A program made the translations under genes and the position numbers. This document shows, piece by piece, positions 13,844 to 19,902 of a DNA stretch of 19,902 nucleotides. Position 1 is the first letter of the stretch. Each line of letters starts with the position of its first letter. This DNA comes from CAVQBP01 sp964448105 (lineage in GTDB: Bacteria; Bacteroidota; Ignavibacteria; Ignavibacteriales; Ignavibacteriaceae), in assembly GCA_964448105.1 (NCBI GenBank), contig CAYUVK010000094.1, positions 1-19,902 of the forward strand, in the 5' to 3' direction. The notes beneath the pieces were generated by a model, which was not told where the DNA came from, searched no databases, and worked only from the letters and a program-made list of their open reading frames with translations.

Positions 13844-15199
13844 TTATTTCACAAATACTTTATATCCCCAAGCTGGTAATTCAGAATTGTAATTAGATTT
13901 CAATGATAGATTATTATTACTAAAAAAGTCTTTATAGCTGCCGGTTATTTTATCATCATTAATTTCTACTTTTTGTTTTCCCGGAGACAAATTAAAAACA
14001 ACAAATACTTTATCATTCCCTTTTTCTCTAACAAAAGAAAAGATCTTATCATCATTATTGGTTTTTACTCTTTCCATTTCACCGCCGCTTAAGCCGTTCC
14101 ACAATGCTTTATTGTTTAACTTTAAATGAAAAAGCTCTGTATATAAACTTCTGAAACTGCTCTTCTTCCAATCGATTGTATCCTTATCAAAAAATCTCAA
14201 CGGCTTATTCAATCCGGCTTCCTGCCCACTGTAAACAAGAGGCATTCCTTTCACTACACCGCATAGTACAGCAAAAGTTTTTACAGCATCACCAAACCTT
14301 TGGAACACAGTTCCGTTCCAACTGTTTTCATCATGGTTTGTAGTAAAAACCATCCGGTATGCATCGGGATTATAATTATTTTCTTCTTTTTTATAATATT
14401 TATCCAGATCATTAACCGTCATCTTCCCATTATAAATTTCTTTTAAAATATTATGAAATTCCCATGCATATGTCATATCAAAAGCATGTTTTTGCAGGGC
14501 GGGGCTTTCGGCTTCTGCCAGCATAAATACAGGTTTAATCTTTTCTAATTCCTTTCGAACAAAATCCCAGAACGGGGTTGGCACCATACTAGCAACGTCA
14601 CAACGGAATCCATCGATATTACATTCTTTTACCCAATATTCCATTGTATTTTCCATGTATATCCATAAGTTTGGATTATTATAGTTTAATGCTATTACAT
14701 CTGTCCAATCTGCTACTGGGGGAACAAAATTTCCCAGGGAATCTTTTTTGTAAAAACCCGGGTTTGTTTTTGTAAGAACATTATCCCATGAAGTATGGTT
14801 TGCTACCCAGTCTATTATTACATGCATCCCTTCTCTATGAATTTCATTTACAAGATTTTTAAAATCATTAAGAGTACCGAATTCAGGATTTATGGCTTTA
14901 TAATCCTCTACCGAATAATAACTACCGAGGCTTCCTTTCCTGTTCCTCTCCCCGATTGGATTGATTGGCATAATCCAAATTATTCCAATACCCATTTTTT
15001 TTAATTCGGGCACATGTTTTTGAAAGGCTTTGAATGTCCCTTCGGGTGTATATTGCCTGATATTCACTTCATAGATGGATGCATTTTTACTCCAATTAGG
15101 GTGTACAACAGTAGTCTCTTTTTGAGCAAGAATGTTTGAAGATATAACAAACAAAAAGAATAAAATTGAAATCCAAACAGAAAATTGTCTACGGGGCAT
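13844..15199 (-). CDS. Exported GH13 alpha-amylase family enzyme
   Basis: This 451-residue protein is a compact GH13 alpha-glucan hydrolase. A Sec signal peptide (residues 1-25, ending SNILAQ) precedes the barrel, which starts at SIYEVNIRQYTPEG. The four GH13 regions are IIDWVANH (128-135), NIDGFRCDVA with nucleophile D201, FMLAEAE with acid/base E229, and FTTNHDE with D290, so it should be active. A small beta C-domain ends at YKVFVK, and there is no T9SS tail, suggesting a periplasmic enzyme. AGGAG stands before the ATG, and a -7-like box lies about 25 bases upstream. It is divergent from a sugar transporter and near a larger GH13, implying a role in starch- or glycogen-derived oligosaccharide use. 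Exact specificity cannot be read here. Confidence 0.93.
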   Translation of the reverse strand: MPRRQFSVWISILFFLFVISSNILAQKETTVVHPNWSKNASIYEVNIRQYTPEGTFKAFQKHVPELKKMGIGIIWIMPINPIGERNRKGSLGSYYSVEDYKAINPEFGTLNDFKNLVNEIHREGMHVIIDWVANHTSWDNVLTKTNPGFYKKDSLGNFVPPVADWTDVIALNYNNPNLWIYMENTMEYWVKECNIDGFRCDVASMVPTPFWDFVRKELEKIKPVFMLAEAESPALQKHAFDMTYAWEFHNILKEIYNGKMTVNDLDKYYKKEENNYNPDAYRMVFTTNHDENSWNGTVFQRFGDAVKTFAVLCGVVKGMPLVYSGQEAGLNKPLRFFDKDTIDWKKSSFRSLYTELFHLKLNNKALWNGLSGGEMERVKTNNDDKIFSFVREKGNDKVFVVFNLSPGKQKVEINDDKITGSYKDFFSNNNLSLKSNYNSELPAWGYKVFVK

Positions 15200-15223
15200 G
15201 TGCCTCTCCTAATTATAATGGGG

Positions 15224-15231
15224 CAAATATA
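15224..15231 (-). promoter_or_regulatory. Bacteroidota-like -7 box TATATTTG
   Basis: Read on the minus strand, TATATTTG fits TAnnTTTG 24 bases before the GH13 ATG at 15199. A TTTG lies further upstream (15260-15263), but the 28-base spacing is larger than the usual 19 to 21, so the promoter is only partly supported. The region 15200-15352 must also hold the divergent transporter promoter, which I could not place. Confidence 0.3.
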
Positions 15232-15352
15232 AGGATGATTATTCAATAATATAACTACCCAAATGGGGAGGTTGTTAAAAAAAAATTTTTACTTATATTC
15301 TCACCATAATTTTAATTTAGAAAGCTTTCCATTAAGCAAGAGGAACTTTTCA

Positions 15353-16915
15353 ATGAATAAACCACGGCTTAGCTTTTGGCAAATCTGGAATATGAGTTTC
15401 GGATTTCTCGGGATTCAATTTGGTTTTGCCCTGCAAAATGCAAACGTAAGCAGGATATTTGAAACGCTTGGCGCAAAGATTGATGATATTCCCATTCTCT
15501 GGATCGCTGCCCCTGTTACCGGCTTAATTGTACAGCCGATAATCGGTCATATGAGTGATAAAACATGGGGAAAACTTGGTAGAAGAAGACCGTTCTTTTT
15601 GACCGGCGCTATTCTTGCATCTCTTGCATTATTAGTTATGCCTAATTCCCCGGTTTTATGGGTAGCTGCCGGCATGCTCTGGATAATGGATGCATCAATA
15701 AATATTTCAATGGAACCTTTCCGTGCTTTTGTTGGAGATATGCTTCCTTCCGAACAGAGAACAATTGGATTTTCCATGCAGAGTTTTTTTATCGGAACCG
15801 GGGCAATAGTTGCATCCGCACTTCCTTATGTGATGACAAACTGGATTGGAATTTCAAACGTAGCGCCTGAAGGTAAGATACCGGATTCAGTTAAGTATTC
15901 ATTTTATATTGGCGGAGCAGTATTTCTTGCCGCAGTTTTATGGACGGTATTCAGTACAAAAGAGTATTCACCTGAAGAACTAAAAAGATTTTCCGAATCT
16001 GATAAAAATTCCTCCCACTCAAAAAATAGTAAAATATTAACCGAACATGTTTCATCAAGCCGGTTTTATCGTGGAGGAATTATCTGGACTTTAATTGGGC
16101 TGATTGGAGCAGTAATTCTATTTTTAACTTTAAAGGAAACCGATTACGGTCTTTATGTTTTGTTTTTCGGTGCAGTGGTATTCGGAGTTTTATTGTTTAT
16201 AGCCGCTATAATGACAGCACAGAAAAAAACAGAAGGTGGTTTTGTAACTGTATTTAATGATTTTTTCAAAATGCCCAAAACCATGAAGCAATTGGCTATT
16301 GTACAATTCTTCTCGTGGTTCGCTTTATTTGCTATGTGGATTTATACAACTCCGGCAGTTACTCATCATATTTACGGAGCTACTGACACCACTTCAGAAT
16401 TATATAATGAAGGGGCTGACTGGGTCGGTGTTTTGATGGCAGTTTATAATGGTTTTGCTGCAGTAATGGCTTTTGTTCTTGTTTGGCTTTCTAAAAAGAC
16501 AAACAGAAAAACTGTTCACATGATAAGCTTAATCTGCGGCGGACTTGCATTTCTTTCCTTTTATATAATTAAAGATCCAAAGCTGCTTTTGGTTTCGGAG
16601 CTTGGAATTGGTTTGGCTTGGGCCTCAATTCTTGCTATGCCGTATGCAATTCTTGCCGGGGCTTTGCCGCCTGAAAAGATGGGTGTTTATATGGGGATTT
16701 TTAATTTCTTTATTGTTATTCCCCAAATAACAGCCGCGGCAATATTAGGCTGGTTTGTTAAACATTTATTCGGCGACGATGCAATAAATGCACTGCTGTT
16801 AGGCGGCGGTGCAATGATCCTAGCAGGAATTTTTGTAATGTTTGTTAATGATGTCGATGAAGTTAAAGATGTTAAAGAAGAAATTAAAAACATTGAAAAG
16901 GAATTAAACGTTTAA
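15353..16915 (+). CDS. SLC45/GPH-like MFS sugar transporter
   Basis: This 520-residue inner-membrane protein has about 12 transmembrane helices and the features of SLC45/GPH-type sugar transporters: SFGFLGIQFGFALQNANVSRI near the start, PVTGLIVQPIIGHMSDKT, GRRRPFFLTGAI (the cytoplasmic basic loop), and a matching WVGVLMAVYNGFAAVMAF segment in the second half. Such proteins import disaccharides such as maltose or sucrose with protons. The frame is open from 15263, but the first 30 codons do not look like family sequence; the ATG at 15353 follows AGAGGA and begins MNKPRLSFWQIWNMSFG, which does. It lies between two GH13 genes, 77 bases before the second and in the same direction, supporting maltose or maltodextrin uptake (inference). 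Confidence 0.9.
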   Translation: MNKPRLSFWQIWNMSFGFLGIQFGFALQNANVSRIFETLGAKIDDIPILWIAAPVTGLIVQPIIGHMSDKTWGKLGRRRPFFLTGAILASLALLVMPNSPVLWVAAGMLWIMDASINISMEPFRAFVGDMLPSEQRTIGFSMQSFFIGTGAIVASALPYVMTNWIGISNVAPEGKIPDSVKYSFYIGGAVFLAAVLWTVFSTKEYSPEELKRFSESDKNSSHSKNSKILTEHVSSSRFYRGGIIWTLIGLIGAVILFLTLKETDYGLYVLFFGAVVFGVLLFIAAIMTAQKKTEGGFVTVFNDFFKMPKTMKQLAIVQFFSWFALFAMWIYTTPAVTHHIYGATDTTSELYNEGADWVGVLMAVYNGFAAVMAFVLVWLSKKTNRKTVHMISLICGGLAFLSFYIIKDPKLLLVSELGIGLAWASILAMPYAILAGALPPEKMGVYMGIFNFFIVIPQITAAAILGWFVKHLFGDDAINALLLGGGAMILAGIFVMFVNDVDEVKDVKEEIKNIEKELNV

Positions 16916-16980
16916 AAGTCAAAGGTCAAAAAGTAAAAAGTCCAAATAATGCTTAACTAAGTTTTGATTTTTGATCTTTC
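16916..16980. repeat. Imperfect inverted repeat between transporter and amylase
   Basis: AAAGGTCAAAAAG (16921-16933) and its near reverse complement TTTTTGATCTTT (16968-16979) flank a short spacer; the left side also repeats GTCAAA/GTAAAAAGTC. Such GTCAAAGGTCAAAA stretches are common between genes of Bacteroidota-like genomes, from general knowledge. It may fold in the mRNA and reduce read-through from the transporter to the amylase gene. Confidence 0.5.
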
Positions 16981-16992
16981 AGGGATTTATGT

Positions 16993-19902
16993 ATGAAAAT
17001 TAGATTATTATATTTAATATTTATTGGAATAACTCAAGTTTCTTTTCCCCAAGTAGTAACCACGTTCCCCCAATATCCGACAGAAAACGATTCTATTATA
17101 GTCTACTTTGATGCAACAAAAGGCGATGCCGGGCTAAAAGGTTTTACAGGTGATGTTTACGCCCATACCGGTGCAATTACTAATTTGAGTAAAGACAGCC
17201 ATGACTGGAAATATGTAATGGCTCCCTGGGCTACTAATTATCCCGATATAAAATTAACAAGAGACAGTGTGGATCATTATCACCTGGTAATTGGTAAACC
17301 AAGAATTTATTATGCAAATAATCATTCTTCTGATTGGCCAAATACTATTCCATCAACTGAACATATTCAAAAATTAGCTTTTGTTTTCAGAAATGCAGAC
17401 GGCAGCAAAACAGGAAGGGATGTTGGCGGTGCCGACATTTTTACACCGCTTTATAAACCCGGGCTGACGATTAGTTTTGATGAACCGAATATATCAAACG
17501 ATTATGGAGATCCTTTACGTTCGCCTTATTTTATTAGACAATCGGATTCTGTAAACATTAAAGCTTCAGCAGTTGGATTGGGAACAAAAATATCTACATT
17601 AACTTTATATATAAATGATACACAGATAATTCAAACCAGCACCGATTCTTTAAAGTACACTTTTTTTGCAGCGGATCATCAGTCAGAAAATCAAATATCT
17701 GTAATCGGAATTGATACGGCAGGAACAGCAGACACAAGTTCATTTGATATAATAATAAATCCTTCTATTACAAAAGCTCAATTGCCACAGGGAAATCAAT
17801 TAGGAATTAACTACAATTCGCCAACATCAGTAACCCTGGCTTTATATGCTCCTTATAAAAGTTTTGTTTATGTAATTGGAGATTTTAATGATTGGAAAGT
17901 CGATTCAAATTATTTGATGAAAAAGGATTCTGTAAAAGCAGATAGTATTGTTTGGTGGACAACAATAAATAATTTAACTGCGGGTAAGGAATATGCTTAT
18001 CAATATCTTGTTGATGGAAATTTGAGAATTGCTGATGCTTTTTCGCATAAAATATTGGATCCGTCTAATGACCCGTATATTTCAGATACTGTTTATCCAA
18101 ATTTAAAACCTTATCCTTCAGGTAAAACTTCGGAGATTGTTTCCGTATTACAAACTGATCAACCGCAGTATAACTGGAAGGTTACAAATTTCAAAAGACC
18201 TAAAACAAAAAATCTTGTTATTTATGAATTGCTTGTCAGGGATTTTGTTTCTACGCATTGGTATAAAACAGTTGAAGATACATTAAATTATTTAAAACGA
18301 CTCGGAATAAATGCAATTGAACTAATGCCCGTTATGGAATTTGAAGGGAATATCAGCTGGGGATATAATCCTGACTTCCACTTGGCTCTCGATAAATATT
18401 ACGGTACCCCCGATGCTTTAAAAGCTTTAATAGATAAAGCACACTCAATGGGTATTGCTGTAATTCTTGATGTAGTTCTAAACCATATAATGGGCTCATC
18501 GCCGCTTGCAAGATTATACTGGGATTCAATAAACAACCGTCCTGCAGCAAATAATCCCTGGCTAAATCCAATTCCTAAACATGACTATAATGTAGGAAAT
18601 GATTTTAATCATGAAAGCCCGGAGACCAAATATTATGTTGATAGGGTAACAAGCTACTGGATTAATGAATTTCATATTGATGGTTACAGATTCGATCTTT
18701 CAAAAGGATTTACCCAGAAAAACACTCTTGGAAATGTCGGGGCATGGGGACAATACGATCAGTCGAGAATAAATATTCTCGAGAGAATTGCAAATAAGAT
18801 ATGGCTAATTGATTCGACTTCTATTTTAATACTTGAGCATTTTGCAGATGATAGTGAAGAGAGAGTTTTATCCAATTTTGGATTTTTATCATGGGGAAAC
18901 ATGAACTATAATTACAGCCAAGCTACTATGGGGTACCGGAGAGGACCTTCGGGAGACGATCAAAGTTGGAATTTATCAAATGTATATTATGTTAACCGGG
19001 GATGGCCTAAACCTAGTCTCGTATCTTATATGGAAAGTCACGATGAAGAACGATTAATGTATAAGAATGAAACTTATGGTAATCACGGGACGAATTATAA
19101 CATTAAAGATGTAGCTACGGGATTAAAAAGAGTGGGAGAAGCTTCGTCTTTCTTTTTTACAATACCAGGCCCTAAAATGATCTGGCAGTTCGGGGAGTTG
19201 GGATATGATTATTCAATTGATTATAATGGAAGAACTGGAGTAAAGCCCATTAGATGGGATTATTTAAATAATCCGGATAGGCTTAGACTTTATAAAACAA
19301 TGGCGGCTTTAAATAAATTGAGAAATGACTATCCTGTTTTTCAAAGTAATGCAACAATGAATGTCATTGATTCATTAAAAAGCATTCAATTATCAGATTC
19401 ATCAATGAAAGTTGATATAATTGGTAACTTTGGCGTGTATCAATCAAATATGAATCCAAATTTTCAGCAAACAGGCGAGTGGTATGATTATCTTTCCGGA
19501 GACAGCATTACTGTTTCCGACCGGAATGCATCGATTTCTCTATCTCCGGGTGAATATCATATTTATACAACAGTTAAGCTTCCTACACCGGATTTAACAG
19601 TCCCTACCGATGTTAAAAATATTGATGCCGGTTTAGTTACTAATTATAAGCTTGAACAGAATTATCCGAATCCGTTTAATCCGTCGACAACAATTAAATA
19701 CCGGATTCCTAAAGCAGGTATTGTAAGTATTAAAATATATGATATTCTTGGAAGTGAAATAAAAACACTCATAAATAAATTTCAACAAAGTGGAAGTTAT
19801 CAAATTCAGTTTGATGCTGCTGACATGGCAAGCGGTGTATATTTTTATCAGCTGAAGATAAATGGTTTTGTTTCAACAAAAAAAATGCTCTTGTTAAAAT
19901 AA
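16993..19902 (+). CDS. T9SS-sorted multidomain GH13 alpha-glucan enzyme
   Basis: This 969-residue secreted enzyme is complete, with its stop at the last base of the window. The order is: signal peptide (1-20); a beta-rich domain with unassigned identity (about 22-155); an Ig-like domain (about 160-260); a CBM48/E-set domain (about 266-375, VYVIGDFNDWK); a GH13 barrel (about 405-785); a beta C-domain (to about 865); and a T9SS sorting domain (884-969, NYPNPFNPSTTIKY, then GVYFYQLKINGF and KKMLLLK). GH13 regions are VILDVVLNH, DGYRFDLSKG with nucleophile D568, ILILEHF with acid/base E615, and ESHDEER with D684. The CBM48-barrel pairing resembles branching/debranching-type enzymes, so pullulanase- or amylase-like activity is possible. 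The sorting tail predicts export across the outer membrane and surface attachment. It likely belongs with the transporter upstream. Confidence 0.95.
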   Translation: MKIRLLYLIFIGITQVSFPQVVTTFPQYPTENDSIIVYFDATKGDAGLKGFTGDVYAHTGAITNLSKDSHDWKYVMAPWATNYPDIKLTRDSVDHYHLVIGKPRIYYANNHSSDWPNTIPSTEHIQKLAFVFRNADGSKTGRDVGGADIFTPLYKPGLTISFDEPNISNDYGDPLRSPYFIRQSDSVNIKASAVGLGTKISTLTLYINDTQIIQTSTDSLKYTFFAADHQSENQISVIGIDTAGTADTSSFDIIINPSITKAQLPQGNQLGINYNSPTSVTLALYAPYKSFVYVIGDFNDWKVDSNYLMKKDSVKADSIVWWTTINNLTAGKEYAYQYLVDGNLRIADAFSHKILDPSNDPYISDTVYPNLKPYPSGKTSEIVSVLQTDQPQYNWKVTNFKRPKTKNLVIYELLVRDFVSTHWYKTVEDTLNYLKRLGINAIELMPVMEFEGNISWGYNPDFHLALDKYYGTPDALKALIDKAHSMGIAVILDVVLNHIMGSSPLARLYWDSINNRPAANNPWLNPIPKHDYNVGNDFNHESPETKYYVDRVTSYWINEFHIDGYRFDLSKGFTQKNTLGNVGAWGQYDQSRINILERIANKIWLIDSTSILILEHFADDSEERVLSNFGFLSWGNMNYNYSQATMGYRRGPSGDDQSWNLSNVYYVNRGWPKPSLVSYMESHDEERLMYKNETYGNHGTNYNIKDVATGLKRVGEASSFFFTIPGPKMIWQFGELGYDYSIDYNGRTGVKPIRWDYLNNPDRLRLYKTMAALNKLRNDYPVFQSNATMNVIDSLKSIQLSDSSMKVDIIGNFGVYQSNMNPNFQQTGEWYDYLSGDSITVSDRNASISLSPGEYHIYTTVKLPTPDLTVPTDVKNIDAGLVTNYKLEQNYPNPFNPSTTIKYRIPKAGIVSIKIYDILGSEIKTLINKFQQSGSYQIQFDAADMASGVYFYQLKINGFVSTKKMLLLK

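Noticed and set aside
15263..15352. N-terminal extension of the sugar transporter
   Set aside because: These 30 codons are not like the family, and the ATG at 15353 has an AGAGGA site and a typical transporter N-terminus; this stretch is more likely promoter and leader.
1..19902. Search for tRNA, rRNA, insertion sequences, prophage or toxin-antitoxin modules
   Set aside because: I saw no tRNA cloverleaf, transposase or integrase motifs, terminal duplications, or toxin-antitoxin pair that I could support.

Overview
The window looks like a chromosomal segment from an AT-rich member of the Bacteroidota/Ignavibacteriota (FCB) group. The best clue is the last gene: a secreted glycoside hydrolase ending in a type IX secretion (Por) C-terminal sorting domain with an NYPNPFNPSTTIKY motif, a form especially common in Ignavibacteria-like genomes. 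Bacteroidota-like -7 promoter words (TAnnTTTG) and weak use of Shine-Dalgarno sites fit this. The lineage is an inference; no rRNA or other marker gene is present. I see no transposase, integrase, CRISPR array, tRNA or rRNA.

Layout. At the left, two paralogous MacB/FtsX-type ABC permeases (158-2632, minus) form a two-gene unit without a visible ATPase. An AT-rich gap of about 540 bases leads to an exported M3-family oligoendopeptidase F (3174-5042, plus) and an orphan two-helix membrane protein (5287-5562). The next minus-strand block (5754-8910) holds a bacterial NHEJ ligase LigD split over two frames, preceded by two small membrane proteins. Then come an RlpA-like double-psi beta-barrel protein with a clear terminator, a small SAM-dependent methyltransferase, and two minus-strand membrane proteins (a two-helix protein and a DUF423 protein). 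UvrB, the nucleotide-excision-repair helicase, follows at 11539-13551. The right end is an alpha-glucan locus: an exported GH13 enzyme on the minus strand, a divergent SLC45/GPH-like sugar transporter, and a 969-residue multidomain, T9SS-sorted GH13 enzyme that ends exactly at the window edge.

How the genes may work together. The three right-hand genes suggest surface cleavage of an alpha-glucan, further trimming in the periplasm, and uptake across the inner membrane by the transporter, with no SusC/SusD pair in view. LigD and UvrB are both DNA repair proteins but are not in one operon. The other genes look like ordinary housekeeping or envelope functions.

Most notable observation. The phosphoesterase (PE) and ligase-polymerase (LIG-POL) parts of LigD are separated by a -1 frame change exactly at an A9 run that ends in the slippery heptamer A AAA AAG, followed at once by UAA. 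A -1 shift there, or one extra A, gives a continuous 840-residue PE-LIG-POL protein. This could be programmed frameshifting or transcriptional slippage, a real mutation, or a homopolymer sequencing error. The intergenic spaces also carry several families of short palindromes, including a cluster of five elements centred on TAC/GTA downstream of uvrB, whose arms differ by paired, compensating changes.
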